This document shows positions 42,033 to 51,806 of a stretch of 64,000 bases of DNA, one piece after another. The notes below the pieces were generated by a model, which worked only from the letters and a program-made list of their open reading frames with translations, did no database searches and was not told the DNA's origin. Made by a program: the position numbers and the translations under genes. Origin of the DNA: Cacconaster sp033811195 (lineage in GTDB: Bacteria; Bacteroidota; Bacteroidia; Bacteroidales; UBA932); contig JAPXOZ010000009.1 of NCBI GenBank assembly GCA_033811195.1, positions 1 through 64,000 on the forward strand, read 5' to 3'. Every line of letters begins with the position of its first letter. Within the stretch, counting starts at the first letter, position 1.

Positions 42033-42992
42033 ATGATGCGCAAAGGTATTTTTTTATTAGCCTTTATTATAACCACAATACAGGTATCCGGACAAAATAA
42101 AAACCATACACGAGACACTATTCCGCAAAGGGACACCCTCACCTACTTCGAGGAGTTGCTAGTGATAGACACTCTGGATACCGATGACAAATTCACCAAA
42201 ATCATTCTCTACGATGACTATACCTGGACATATTTTGATCTGGGTAGGCCGGTGATAGATACAGCGGAGTTTTTCGATTCCTGGGAAGGAACAGGTGTAC
42301 ATTCCTTTAGAGATGTAAAACTCTCGGACCTTCCTGAAGAAGTAGACCTGTTGCTGGTAGACTCCCTCAACGGATTCTGTGTCCCCTACCAACAAAAAGT
42401 AGGATCCGGATTCAAGTTCAGGAGAACAAGGGAACATAAAGGAGTTGACCTATCGCTCAAAACGGGAGATACCATCAGAGCTGCATTCGACGGTGTAGTC
42501 CGTCTCTCTGAAGGCACAAGGAGAACCGGAGGTTACGGCAATCTGGTTGTAATCCGCCACCCAAACGGACTCGAAACCTACTATGCCCACCTCTCAAAAC
42601 GGATAGTAGATAGTGGAGAGGTAGTCAAAGCGGGTGAAGTTATTGGTTTGGGAGGTAATACGGGACGCAGTAACGGGCCCCATCTTCACTTTGAAACCAG
42701 ATATAAGGGACATCCCTTTGATCCCCAGCGTATTATAGACTTTGAAAAAGGAGTGCTCAGAGACTCTCTTTTTACTCTAAAAAAGCACTACTTCAGCATC
42801 TATTCGCATTATGGACAGACCGACGAAGAGTCAATAGCCGCTTCGCAGCGAATTATCCATACAATCAAATCAGGAGATACTCTCGGTGCACTAGCCATCA
42901 GATACGGCACTACAGTTAGGAAAATATGTCAACTCAACGGTATAAGTGCCAATAAAATATTAAGAATCGGCCAGCGCCTGATAGTTAGGTAA
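42033..42992 (+). CDS. Secreted M23 metallopeptidase with C-terminal LysM domain
   Basis: 319 residues from ATG 42033 (second ATG at 42036). The signal peptide ends SGQ. The LytM/M23 domain (about 125-230) retains the zinc ligands His135 and Asp139 (HKGVDL) and His217/His219 (HLHFE), so it should be an active peptidoglycan endopeptidase. A LysM module (about 275-319, HTIKSGDTLGALAIRYGTTV) binds glycan strands. The order, catalytic domain first and LysM last, suits wall remodelling at division. The 3' end overlaps the convergent gene by 33 bp. Confidence 0.93.
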   Translation: MMRKGIFLLAFIITTIQVSGQNKNHTRDTIPQRDTLTYFEELLVIDTLDTDDKFTKIILYDDYTWTYFDLGRPVIDTAEFFDSWEGTGVHSFRDVKLSDLPEEVDLLLVDSLNGFCVPYQQKVGSGFKFRRTREHKGVDLSLKTGDTIRAAFDGVVRLSEGTRRTGGYGNLVVIRHPNGLETYYAHLSKRIVDSGEVVKAGEVIGLGGNTGRSNGPHLHFETRYKGHPFDPQRIIDFEKGVLRDSLFTLKKHYFSIYSHYGQTDEESIAASQRIIHTIKSGDTLGALAIRYGTTVRKICQLNGISANKILRIGQRLIVR

Positions 42993-43775
42993 TATTCGTT
43001 CCAAAAGCGTTACACGTGCGCTGTCTCCCTCCTTCCGAAACAGAGAGTGGAGCTCTTTTAGATAGGCATAGGGGACAAATCCATAGCCTCTGCGCACCAA
43101 TTCCTCCTCCGGAAGAAAAAAAATCTCCCCTTGATTGAACACATTGATACAGAATAACACCTTGTCAACCTCAATCCAGGCCGGAATTAACGTATTGCGG
43201 TATTCCACAGGATATACCGGGAGAGAACAATCCTGCATAAACATAAAATAGAGAAGCATCAGGACATGTTTTCCACCCTCTCCGCGATTAAGAATTGTCG
43301 TCGGCATCTGATATACGGGTGAGATATCCTCTGATGGAAGCGCCTTGAATCCGAACCTATGGAAAAAAATGTGATTGAAGACGCCACAACTCTCAATTGC
43401 AGTCATCCCGCTGCTCAACTCCATAACCATATCCGAAGACTTGCTGACAAAGGCATTGACCAATTCACGCCAATCCTCTCCACGATAGAGAAGTTTTATA
43501 AGCAACACGGCAAAATTAAGAAGATGGAATTGCTCCCCCTCTTCGGGGCAGGCAGCCTCATTCAGTGAATTGATGACCATTTCATAATAAATCTCTTCAA
43601 GACGGTGTCCTACATCTTCCTTAACGGAAGGATCATTTTCACGGGACGCAATCTCCTCAAGGGCAGACAGCATTTCCGGTCCCCGCCTGAGAACTTCGGC
43701 AGTTACACTTCTGGTTACAACCTGGTCCGGGTCTTCAAGCAAAGTATAAAGGGAGCGCTGGAGATCGGTCTGCAT
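42960..43775 (-). CDS. Transglutaminase-like (SirB1-type) domain protein, uncertain
   Basis: 271 residues with no signal peptide. Helical N-terminus; the central block (TAIESCGVFNHIFFHRFGF, then GKHVLMLLYFMFMQDCSLPVYPV) resembles the SirB1/transglutaminase-like proteins of Bacteroidetes, which carry a degenerate Cys/His site. I see no complete catalytic triad. TAATG overlap with the nucleoside phosphorylase suggests joint expression. Function not assignable. Confidence 0.6.
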   Translation of the reverse strand: MQTDLQRSLYTLLEDPDQVVTRSVTAEVLRRGPEMLSALEEIASRENDPSVKEDVGHRLEEIYYEMVINSLNEAACPEEGEQFHLLNFAVLLIKLLYRGEDWRELVNAFVSKSSDMVMELSSGMTAIESCGVFNHIFFHRFGFKALPSEDISPVYQMPTTILNRGEGGKHVLMLLYFMFMQDCSLPVYPVEYRNTLIPAWIEVDKVLFCINVFNQGEIFFLPEEELVRRGYGFVPYAYLKELHSLFRKEGDSARVTLLERILPNYQALADS

Positions 43776-44668
43776 TAGATAGATTTACCTGTAAGTGTAT
43801 CTAGGGCCAATCTAACCAGGCCCTTCATCAAGAGATGGTAGTCAGGACGACTCTCTTTTGCATATCGGTTGGCTATGACAAGACATATTGTGCCGGCGTC
43901 ATGTCCCAAAAGTGCAGAGAGTCCGGAAAGAGCCGAACTCTCCATCTCTATATTTGTAATCCTTCGATCACCATATCTGAATGATTCAAGGCTGCCTATA
44001 AGGTCGTCAAATGTGAGCGGTAGCCTTACCGATCTGCCCTGGGGACCATAAAAGCCGGGAGCTGAAATAGTCATTCCCAAAACCGAATTCTTTTCGAACA
44101 ATGGTATCAGAGCGTCGGAAGATTTTATGAAATAAGGAGCCGGGAGTCGCTCAGGCCAATTCATATGTTTCACAAAAGCAGACTCCATGGAGGAGTCCAC
44201 AACATCGCTACATCCGGCATACCAGTTAAGGAGTCCATCAAACCCAATGGAATATTCCGAAAATAGATAACTTCCAAGGGGTATATCGGGCTGGACGGCA
44301 CCACAAGTGCCTATGCGAAGCAGTGTCAAGCGTTTGTGCTCCGGTCTGACGCATCTCGTGTTAAAATCAATGTTTGCCAGGGCATCTAGTTCGGTAGCCA
44401 CGATATCTATATTGTCAGTACCTATACCCGTGGAAATGACAGAAACCTCCCTACCATTGTATCGACCGGTAACTGTACGGAATTCACGCGATGATTTGTC
44501 AACCCTGATGGATCCTTTTTCAAAGAATGAGGCCACAAGTTTCACTCTGCCGGGATCCCCAACCAGTATGACAGTGTCAGCCAAATCTTCCGGAAGGATA
44601 TGAAGATGGAAGACCGATCCGTCCGGATTGATTATGAGTTCTGAAGGAGCTATTGGTAACGTAGACAT
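43775..44668 (-). CDS. Nucleoside phosphorylase (uridine-phosphorylase type)
   Basis: 297 residues of the PNP/UDP family. It has VILVGDPGRVKLVA (phosphate/ribose site), STGIGTDNIDIVATEL, RIGTCGAVQPDIPLGSY and NIEMESSALSGLSALLGH (active-site Glu/Met/Glu). The enzyme cleaves a nucleoside with phosphate to base and ribose-1-P for salvage. The MESS-type motif and overall length fit the Bacteroidetes uridine phosphorylase group; purine specificity cannot be ruled out. Its promoter is at 44695-44727. Confidence 0.9.
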   Translation of the reverse strand: MSTLPIAPSELIINPDGSVFHLHILPEDLADTVILVGDPGRVKLVASFFEKGSIRVDKSSREFRTVTGRYNGREVSVISTGIGTDNIDIVATELDALANIDFNTRCVRPEHKRLTLLRIGTCGAVQPDIPLGSYLFSEYSIGFDGLLNWYAGCSDVVDSSMESAFVKHMNWPERLPAPYFIKSSDALIPLFEKNSVLGMTISAPGFYGPQGRSVRLPLTFDDLIGSLESFRYGDRRITNIEMESSALSGLSALLGHDAGTICLVIANRYAKESRPDYHLLMKGLVRLALDTLTGKSI

Positions 44669-44694
44669 AAATGTCGTTTTTTGTGTTTAAAAAT

Positions 44695-44727
44695 CAAATA
44701 TAGGATTTTTTTCCTAATTTTGCCAAA
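44695..44727. promoter_or_regulatory. Divergent promoters for nucleoside phosphorylase and DUF4293 gene
   Basis: On the minus strand TTTG (44727-44724), 21 nt, TATATTTG (44702-44695) serves the phosphorylase. On the plus strand TAATTTTG (44715-44722) points at the DUF4293 gene. The plus -7 lies inside the minus spacer, so only one polymerase can bind at a time. Confidence 0.6.
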
Positions 44728-44748
44728 TCAATCCACACATCAGGCGGT

Positions 44749-45213
44749 ATGCTCAAAAGATTCCAGACATATCTGATAATTGCAGCGATATTGCTACTAG
44801 GATCAATGTTTTTCTCAAATATGTGTTACGGCGTGATCCCCACCGACGCCCCTTCGGAGACGTGGGAACGCATTACCATCAGCTTTTTTGAGAGGAGTCA
44901 GTTTTTAATAATGACATTCGTAACCTTCTCTCTGAGTGTGATTGCTCTCTTCTATCAGAAAAAACGTCTAAAGCAAATACGTATCTGTCTGCTCAATGCT
45001 ATTATTCTTTTTGCTTTCCAGATATGGATATTGGTGGAGTTTATGAAACTCCGACCCTTATATTCCCTTTCGGTCCCCTCACTATTTCCTACCATCGCTA
45101 TTATAATGCTCTTACTGGCTATCAGATATATCGGTAGAGACGAGGCAGCGGCCATATTTTCAGGCGAATATAAAAGGGATGATTCCGGAAAAAGGAAAGC
45201 AAATAAAAAATAG
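44749..45213 (+). CDS. DUF4293 family membrane protein
   Basis: 154 residues with four membrane segments (about 5-25, 50-67, 78-97 and 106-125) and a basic C-terminal tail (KRDDSGKRKANKK). This is the layout of DUF4293, a family limited to Bacteroidetes. Function is unknown. Two bases separate its stop from the convergent TPR gene. Confidence 0.85.
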   Translation: MLKRFQTYLIIAAILLLGSMFFSNMCYGVIPTDAPSETWERITISFFERSQFLIMTFVTFSLSVIALFYQKKRLKQIRICLLNAIILFAFQIWILVEFMKLRPLYSLSVPSLFPTIAIIMLLLAIRYIGRDEAAAIFSGEYKRDDSGKRKANKK

Positions 45214-45215
45214 CC

Positions 45216-47216
45216 CTATTCTTCACTCTTGCAATATTTCTGAATAACGCTGTAGGCATCCTGAATGCCCAGCTCTCCAGCCATACTCAGATCCATACAA
45301 CCTTTTTCTTTATCTTTAAGGTATATAAGCACCAAACCGCGGTTATAATAGGCTTCACCTATATTGGGATAAAGTTCTATTGCTTTAGTGTATTGTACTA
45401 TTGACTCGGGAAGGTCATCAGAGAGACAGTAGAGGTTGCCGAGATTGTAGTAAATGTAGGGAAATGAAGGATCTATCGAAGCTGCCTTTTTCATATCGTG
45501 AATAGCGGGAGTATAGTCATATGTGTGACGAACCTGCTCCTGTACCCTAGTCTTGACAGTATTATCATTGTCGAGTGTAAGCACGGGTACGTTGTTTTCT
45601 ATGGAGGAGATAAAATCAATCATTTCCGCCTGCAGAGCACCTCTGTTTATGTAGTAAAAAATATTATCAGGGCTCTTGGCAATAGCTTCATCATAGCAAA
45701 CCATTGCAGTATTGAACTGTTTATTGTCGGTCTCAAGCAATGCCTTTGCAAAGAGATTTATATCATTACGGTTGACTCGAAGCAAGCTATTGACCTCTTC
45801 GCGAATAGTTGGGGCATCAGGCAGGTAGCCACCTTTAGATGATTCAAATTTGACGGCAATAGGAGATGCGCTAATAAACGTGTCGAGCGATGCATCGTCA
45901 AACCTGCGGTTAATTAGAATGTTGCCTTCCTGGCGGATATTATCCGGAGCCACAGCAGCAAACTTATAAAGAGGTTTGAGACGGATGTCGACATCTCTAT
46001 ACTGTAGCAGTTCGTTGTCAAAGTCCTTCTTGGCAAAATCGGCATCGAGTGCCAACAGGTGGTCATATTTCCGTGTGGTATCGGCAAAGGCAGCGTATCC
46101 CGTAGAATCTGAAGTCTGGGCACGGTATTCCTCTATTTTCCTTTGTGCTATCTCATAATCCTGACGTGAGGAGTTGTATTGTCCAAGCTGACTCTTGGCA
46201 TAGGCGCGGTTCATATAGGCTTTAGCAAAGTCAGGATAGAGGTTGATGGCTTTCGAGTAGTCATCCATAGCATCACGGTAGCGGCCCATTTCCATAAAAA
46301 CAGCAGCGCGGTTGAAATAGGCTAACACGTTGTTTGGATTGATAGCCAATACCCTGTCGTAGTCATCAAGTGCACTTCGATAGTCTCCCACCTGGGCTCG
46401 GATAATAGCTCTGTTATAGAGGGTGAGGGCATTGCCCGGTTCCTCTTCCAGCACTTTATCGAGGTCAGCCAACGCTCCCTCGATATCCTTAATTTCGTGT
46501 CTTATTATTGCTCTATTGAAGTATGCGAAAGTATTTGCAGTATCAAGTTTCAATGCAGTATTCAGGTCCTCAAGTGCGGGTTCCAACTCTTGTCTGAGCG
46601 CATATATTCTAGATCTGCGAACGTAGGCTTCCGGGTCATATCGATCTATGGAGATAGCCTTGTTGTAGTCCTCCAGAGCCTTGGTTGTGTCACCCAGATA
46701 AAGGTAGGATGCTCCTCTGTTTAGGTAAGCATTGCTTTCACGGGGCTCTTTTTTTATAAACATATTGAAGTCTTTAACAGCTTTCTCAAACTGTTGAGAA
46801 AGAAAGTAGGTGACTCCCCTGCTGAAATAAAGGCCGGTATAGCCCGGACGCAAATCTACGGCCTCCTCAAGGTCTTTGAGCGCAAGATCATATTTTCCTA
46901 TCCTGCTAAGTGTAATGGCACGGTAGTGATACGCAGGCGTATAGATAGGATTGAAGTGGATAGTCCTGTCGAAGTCCATCTGAGCCCCCACAAGGTCGCC
47001 AAGATTGTATTTTGCTATTCCCCTAAAAAAATAGGCCTCAAATATGGTGCTGTCCAGACGAGAAAGAATATTGAAACTTTCAATAGCATTAGAATACTTA
47101 CCTTCTATCAGCGCTTGTCTCCCCCTATAATAAAAATGATCAAGATCATACTGACACCAGCCCGGTACGGCGGTGACGACAATAAAGAGAGAGATGAAAA
47201 AGGCTTTTTTGAACAT
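45216..47216 (-). CDS. Secreted TPR-repeat protein
   Basis: 666 residues with a signal peptide (about 20 residues, PGWCQ). Residues 25-390 form about ten canonical TPRs (AYFFRGIAKYNLGDLVGAQMD, AYHYRAITLSRIGKYDLALKDL, AYLNRGASYLYLGDTTKALEDY, each as a block). A non-TPR linker follows (about 390-500), then three more repeats at the end. The Cys in PGWCQ could alternatively mark a lipoprotein. This is a generic scaffold; partners unknown. It shares a compact divergent promoter with the M28 gene. Confidence 0.9.
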   Translation of the reverse strand: MFKKAFFISLFIVVTAVPGWCQYDLDHFYYRGRQALIEGKYSNAIESFNILSRLDSTIFEAYFFRGIAKYNLGDLVGAQMDFDRTIHFNPIYTPAYHYRAITLSRIGKYDLALKDLEEAVDLRPGYTGLYFSRGVTYFLSQQFEKAVKDFNMFIKKEPRESNAYLNRGASYLYLGDTTKALEDYNKAISIDRYDPEAYVRRSRIYALRQELEPALEDLNTALKLDTANTFAYFNRAIIRHEIKDIEGALADLDKVLEEEPGNALTLYNRAIIRAQVGDYRSALDDYDRVLAINPNNVLAYFNRAAVFMEMGRYRDAMDDYSKAINLYPDFAKAYMNRAYAKSQLGQYNSSRQDYEIAQRKIEEYRAQTSDSTGYAAFADTTRKYDHLLALDADFAKKDFDNELLQYRDVDIRLKPLYKFAAVAPDNIRQEGNILINRRFDDASLDTFISASPIAVKFESSKGGYLPDAPTIREEVNSLLRVNRNDINLFAKALLETDNKQFNTAMVCYDEAIAKSPDNIFYYINRGALQAEMIDFISSIENNVPVLTLDNDNTVKTRVQEQVRHTYDYTPAIHDMKKAASIDPSFPYIYYNLGNLYCLSDDLPESIVQYTKAIELYPNIGEAYYNRGLVLIYLKDKEKGCMDLSMAGELGIQDAYSVIQKYCKSEE

Positions 47217-47255
47217 ATTGACAAAAATAGTACTTTTGCACTTTGCTTGGACAAA
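47208..47255. promoter_or_regulatory. Interlocked divergent promoters for TPR and M28 genes
   Basis: Plus strand: TTTG (47208-47211), 19 nt, TACTTTTG (47231-47238) for the M28 gene. Minus strand: TTTG (47255-47252), 22 nt, TATTTTTG (47229-47222) for the TPR gene. The plus -33 lies within the TPR gene's first codons, and the minus -33 lies next to the M28 start codon. Confidence 0.6.
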
Positions 47256-47258
47256 ATA

Positions 47259-48200
47259 ATGAAAAAAATCGCACTATATACCTTATTTTTACTTGCGGCA
47301 TTTCCACTTTTTGCACAAGTAACAACCAAATACGAACAAAAGCTATACCGCGGCAAGCAGCAGGAGATACTTTCGCATATCGCTGATGATATGGCCAAAG
47401 GGCGTGCTTCGGGCACAATCGGTAAGCATGCAATCGAGCAATATATAGTCCGCAGGTTTCAAGAATATGGTCTTAAGCCTTTCAACTGGCACTACATCCA
47501 GAGCTCCAGGTGCAACGACTCCATAATCGCAAGAAATGTAGTCGGAGTAATCCCTGCTACCGTACCAACTGACAAATATGTAATAGTTGGTGCTCATTAT
47601 GACCATATCGGTGAGATCAAAGGTAATATCTATAACGGGGCTGATGACAACGCTTCGGGTGTTACCGCCCTTATCAACCTTGCAGAAATGTTTTCCGAAA
47701 TGAAAAAAGATGGCATGGGCCCCGGCAAAAACATTGTTTTTGTAGCATTTGACGGCAAGGAGTTCAATATGTGCGGTTCAGAGCATTTTGTCAACAATCT
47801 GCCCTTTCCTGCCCGTAATATTACCTGCATGGTAAATATGGACATGATTGGCACAGATCTCGAACCGGTTGGAGTTAGACGCGACTATCTGATAGCGCTA
47901 GGAGAAGAACGTCTCAACCCCAAGTACCGAGGCATTTTAGGCTATCTAAGCCGGAGAAAGAGCTACGATATGGACCTTGACCTGACCTTTTATGGCAGTA
48001 TAGACTTTACAAAGATTTTCTACAAAATGAGCGATCAATACTCTTTTGCCAAAGCAGGAATTCCGGCCCTACTCTTCACCAGTGGCATTCACAAACACAC
48101 CTATAAGCCATCAGACACCCCTGATATCATCAACTACGACTTGCTTAGAAAACGTACTCTATTGATATTCAATTTCCTCTTCAGGGTTTGTGAATACTGA
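47259..48200 (+). CDS. Secreted M28-family peptidase homologue with altered active site
   Basis: 313 residues from ATG 47259 (a longer frame from 46794 runs through the opposite gene and is wrong). Signal peptide ends LFAQ. The zinc ligands of M28 are present: His113 (GAHYDH), Asp129 (NGADDNASG), Glu168, Asp195 (NMDMIG) and a late His (KHTYKPSDT). The position of the catalytic base, normally the first Glu of the Glu-Glu pair, is Lys167 (FDGKEF). The protein may therefore bind metal and peptide but cleave poorly, or use another base. Confidence 0.88.
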   Translation: MKKIALYTLFLLAAFPLFAQVTTKYEQKLYRGKQQEILSHIADDMAKGRASGTIGKHAIEQYIVRRFQEYGLKPFNWHYIQSSRCNDSIIARNVVGVIPATVPTDKYVIVGAHYDHIGEIKGNIYNGADDNASGVTALINLAEMFSEMKKDGMGPGKNIVFVAFDGKEFNMCGSEHFVNNLPFPARNITCMVNMDMIGTDLEPVGVRRDYLIALGEERLNPKYRGILGYLSRRKSYDMDLDLTFYGSIDFTKIFYKMSDQYSFAKAGIPALLFTSGIHKHTYKPSDTPDIINYDLLRKRTLLIFNFLFRVCEY

Positions 48201-48224
48201 TTCCGATATTTGCGGATTATTAAC

Positions 48225-48232
48225 TATATTTG
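48225..48232 (+). promoter_or_regulatory. Putative -7 element for the amidase-uvr operon
   Basis: TATATTTG matches the -7 consensus, 49 nt before the amidase ATG at 48281; no TTTG lies at the right distance. Confidence 0.4.
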
Positions 48233-48280
48233 TTATTTGTAACACACGATAAAGTTATCGTGAAGACAACATTTTATACA

Positions 48281-49798
48281 ATGAAATATATTAAAATTTC
48301 TCTTGCGGCTATTGCCGCCTTGTTTATCTCCCAGACCTTATCGGCTCAAGTACCTCTAAAAATCGTCATTGGAGGTCAAGACACTGCTTACAACCAGAAA
48401 CACACTCTGGTATGCATCACTGATCCGGGCAATGTCGCCGCTATCAATGAAAACCAATTGAAAGTATACCGTACCGGTGCTTTTGGCACGGAAATCGACC
48501 TCAAGCGTGGAAACAATAAGATTGAAATAACCTTATTCAAAGGAAAAAACAGACGCATTGAGACCCTCAATGTTTATTACGATCCCGATGCTAAAAGGCC
48601 CACACCTCCCAAGCCTCAAATGACACTGGAAGAGGCTAGGGTACTTTTGGAAAAATCACAATACAAAGAAGAGCTTTTCTACGGCGTCTCCCTTGACGGA
48701 GCATATTTACAATTTGGTGACGGTGATGACCGTCTTGGCGGCTCCAAGATGGGATATGTAGATCCTGGAATAGTATTCAAGGTGGTTGCCTCAGTCAATG
48801 ATCTCTATAAAGTGCAACTTTCACATAACAAATTTGCATACATTCCTCAGGAATATCTCGAAAAAACTGACGAAAGGACATCCCATGTCAACACCGGTAG
48901 CTGGAGCGTATCCAACCTCGGCAAGGCTGACAGGGTGAGCATCTCTTTGCCTAAGCGTCTCCCCTATGTCTCCTGGACGCAACTTGATCCCACCACCATC
49001 TGTATCGATATCTTCGGAGCTACCAACAACAGCAACTGGATAACCCAGTACAGAGGTCTGCAGATGATCTCCTATGTAGACTATAGACAAGTGGATAGCG
49101 ATGTATTCAGGGTGATTCTCCGCCTTAAACACAAATATTGCTGGGGTTACAAGATTGGATATGAAGGCAACAACCTGGTCATCGATGTACGTCATACTCC
49201 CACACTCTCACTTAACGGTCTTAGAGTAGGTATTGACGCAGGTCACGGTGGTTCTGCCCTCGGCGCTGTAAGTATTACCGGCATCCGGGAAAAAGATGTC
49301 AACCTCGAGATTGTGTATATGCTAAAAAGAGCACTTGAAGCCAAAGGCGCTACAGTCGTACTTAGCAGAAGCGAGGATACAAATGTGTCGATGAACGATA
49401 GAAAACGTATCTTCAGGGAGAGCAACGTCCATATAGCGCTCTCTATCCATAACAATGCCGGTGGATCACCGGTCAACCCGATGGGATCAAGCACCTACTA
49501 TAAGCACATTACTAACCGTGACTACGCAGAAACAATGCTTGAGAGACTACTGGAACTGGGAGTTCCAAACTTCGGACTTGTAGGCAACTTCAACTTCTCA
49601 CTGGCTTCACCCACAGAATATCCTGTTGTGTTGCTTGAGCTCCTCTTTATGAGCAGCATATGGGATGAGGACAGACTTATTGATCCTGATTTCCGTAAGA
49701 AAATGGTCGACAATATTGTACTTGGACTTGAGGATTACCTCGAAAAAGTGGATGCCTCAATCGAAGAGCCCGTCACAAAAAAGAAGAAAAGAAGATAG
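48281..49798 (+). CDS. N-acetylmuramoyl-L-alanine amidase (Amidase_3)
   Basis: 505 residues from ATG 48281, with signal peptide ending LSAQ. A bacterial SH3-like segment lies at about 125-200 (LFYGVSLDGAYLQFGDGDD ... YIPQEYLEK), an AMIN-like beta domain at about 205-310, and the zinc amidase at about 315-490. Active-site blocks: GIDAGHGG (His), REKDVNLEIV (Glu), ALSIHNN (His) and VVLLELLFMSS (Glu). It cuts the lactyl-Ala bond between MurNAc and the stem peptide, as in AmiA-C-driven daughter-cell separation. It leads an operon; uvrB starts 7 nt after its stop. Confidence 0.93.
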   Translation: MKYIKISLAAIAALFISQTLSAQVPLKIVIGGQDTAYNQKHTLVCITDPGNVAAINENQLKVYRTGAFGTEIDLKRGNNKIEITLFKGKNRRIETLNVYYDPDAKRPTPPKPQMTLEEARVLLEKSQYKEELFYGVSLDGAYLQFGDGDDRLGGSKMGYVDPGIVFKVVASVNDLYKVQLSHNKFAYIPQEYLEKTDERTSHVNTGSWSVSNLGKADRVSISLPKRLPYVSWTQLDPTTICIDIFGATNNSNWITQYRGLQMISYVDYRQVDSDVFRVILRLKHKYCWGYKIGYEGNNLVIDVRHTPTLSLNGLRVGIDAGHGGSALGAVSITGIREKDVNLEIVYMLKRALEAKGATVVLSRSEDTNVSMNDRKRIFRESNVHIALSIHNNAGGSPVNPMGSSTYYKHITNRDYAETMLERLLELGVPNFGLVGNFNFSLASPTEYPVVLLELLFMSSIWDEDRLIDPDFRKKMVDNIVLGLEDYLEKVDASIEEPVTKKKKRR

Positions 49799-49805
49799 AA
49801 AACTA

Positions 49806-51797
49806 ATGGAGTTCAGGCTCAGTTCGTCATACAAACCGACAGGTGACCAACCGGAAGCTATAGAGCAGATCTGCAATTTCATAAGGGAGGGTGCTAAGGC
49901 CACAACACTTATGGGTGTGACAGGATCGGGCAAGACCTTCACTATGGCCAATGTTATCGAACAACTCCAGCGCCCAACTCTTGTCTTAAGCCACAATAAG
50001 ACACTCGCAGCACAGCTTTACGGCGAGTTCAAATCATTCTTTCCCGACAATGCTGTGGAGTATTTCGTATCATACTACGACTACTACCAGCCGGAGGCTT
50101 ACCTGCCAACGACAGACACCTATATAGAGAAGGATCTGAGCATCAATGACGAAATTGAAAAACTCCGTCTGAGTACCTCCTCGTCCCTCCTTTCGGGGCG
50201 AAGGGACATCGTTGTGGTCTCCTCCGTCTCCTGCCTCTACGGTATCGGAAATCCCGAGGATTTTCACAACACCACCATTCATATCAAGAGAGGGGAATTG
50301 TTTAGCCGCCAGCAATTCCTGTATAAGTTGGTGGAGGCCCTCTATTCTCGCAATGAAATTGAGTTCAACAGAGGCAATTTTAGGGTAAAAGGAGAGTGTG
50401 TGGAGATATTTCCGGCTTATGGCGACATCTCCTTCAGAGTGCTCTTTTTTGGAGATGAAATTGAGAGCATTGAAATGACCGATCCTGTCAGTGGTGCTAC
50501 ACTGGAGTATTTAAATGAGATATCCATCTTTCCTGCAAATAATTTCGTCACTACAAAGGAACGCATCCGCAGTGCTATTCACAACATCCAGGACGATATG
50601 ATGGCGCAATACAACTATTTTAGGGAGATTGGCAAACATCTGGAAGCAAAGAGGCTCAAAAGTCGTGTAGAGTATGATCTGGAGATGATTAAGGAGATAG
50701 GATATTGTCCGGGGATCGAGAACTATTCCAGATATTTCGACGGCCGCAAGGCCGGTGAAAGGCCTTTCTGCTTGATAGACTACTTTCCGGAAGATTTTCT
50801 TACATTTGTTGATGAGAGTCACGTCACACTGCCCCAGGTAAGGGCGATGTATGGTGGAGACCGTTCTCGAAAGGAGACTCTTGTGGAGTATGGTTTCCGT
50901 CTTCCGGCGGCTGCCGACAACCGTCCCTTGAAATTCGATGAGTTTGAGTCTCTCATAGGCCAGCGTCTTTTCGTAAGCGCGACACCCGGGGATTATGAGT
51001 TGGAGGCCACAGGAGGCGTCATTGTGGAGCAGATAGTGCGTCCTACAGGACTTTTGGATCCTCCGATCGAGATCCGGCCCATCGCCAATCAGGTAGATGA
51101 CCTTCTGGAGGAGATCGAAATACGTGCAGACCACGATGAGAGAGTACTTGTCACAACTCTAACCAAGAGGATGGCCGAGGAACTTGAGAAATATTTGACC
51201 AAAGCCTCTGTAAGAGCGCGTTACATCCACTCGGATGTAGACACACTTGAGAGAGTTGAGATTATTGAGGATTTCAAGGAAGGCAGGTTTGACGTCTTGG
51301 TGGGAGTCAATCTGCTGCGTGAGGGACTTGACATACCTTCAGTATCACTGGTTGCCATACTGGATGCCGACAAGGAGGGATTTCTCCGTTCCGGAAGAGC
51401 TCTTACACAAACTGCAGGCAGAGCAGCACGCAATCTTAACGGCAAGGTGATAATGTATGCAGACACTATCACCCGTTCCATGAAAGAAACAATGGATGAA
51501 ACTGAAAGGCGTAGAGCTAAACAAGAGGCCTATAATAAAGCTAACGACATTACTCCCACACAAGTGGCTATCTCTGCAAGGAGTGTTCTGTCAAAGAGCA
51601 CATATAAGGAGGAAGAAGAGGCAGAAGTGCGAATGCTCGCAGAGGATCCTGTCATCAGCAAGATGTCTCCGGCAGAACTGATGCGAGCCATAGAGGCTGC
51701 AAAAAAGAAGATGGAGGAATCCGCAGCTGGATTGGATTTCATCCTCGCGGCAAAATACAGGGATGAAATGAATTCACTCAAGAAATTATTGAAATAG
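49806..51797 (+). CDS. uvrB: UvrABC system protein B
   Basis: 663 residues from ATG 49806; the frame extending to 49665 runs inside the amidase gene. Helicase motifs are clear: GVTGSGKTFT (Walker A, about 36-45), the damage-probing hairpin YYDYYQPEAYLP, DESHV (Walker B), SATPGDYE and TAGRAARN. The C-terminal UVR domain (about 620-663) binds UvrC. UvrB is loaded by UvrA at bulky lesions and verifies damage. It sits 9 nt before rel. Confidence 0.98.
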   Translation: MEFRLSSSYKPTGDQPEAIEQICNFIREGAKATTLMGVTGSGKTFTMANVIEQLQRPTLVLSHNKTLAAQLYGEFKSFFPDNAVEYFVSYYDYYQPEAYLPTTDTYIEKDLSINDEIEKLRLSTSSSLLSGRRDIVVVSSVSCLYGIGNPEDFHNTTIHIKRGELFSRQQFLYKLVEALYSRNEIEFNRGNFRVKGECVEIFPAYGDISFRVLFFGDEIESIEMTDPVSGATLEYLNEISIFPANNFVTTKERIRSAIHNIQDDMMAQYNYFREIGKHLEAKRLKSRVEYDLEMIKEIGYCPGIENYSRYFDGRKAGERPFCLIDYFPEDFLTFVDESHVTLPQVRAMYGGDRSRKETLVEYGFRLPAAADNRPLKFDEFESLIGQRLFVSATPGDYELEATGGVIVEQIVRPTGLLDPPIEIRPIANQVDDLLEEIEIRADHDERVLVTTLTKRMAEELEKYLTKASVRARYIHSDVDTLERVEIIEDFKEGRFDVLVGVNLLREGLDIPSVSLVAILDADKEGFLRSGRALTQTAGRAARNLNGKVIMYADTITRSMKETMDETERRRAKQEAYNKANDITPTQVAISARSVLSKSTYKEEEEAEVRMLAEDPVISKMSPAELMRAIEAAKKKMEESAAGLDFILAAKYRDEMNSLKKLLK

Positions 51798-51806
51798 CAA
51801 ATAACC

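Noticed and set aside
46794..47258. Long N-terminal extension of the M28 gene
   Set aside because: It runs antisense through the TPR gene; signal peptide and promoter both point to ATG 47259.
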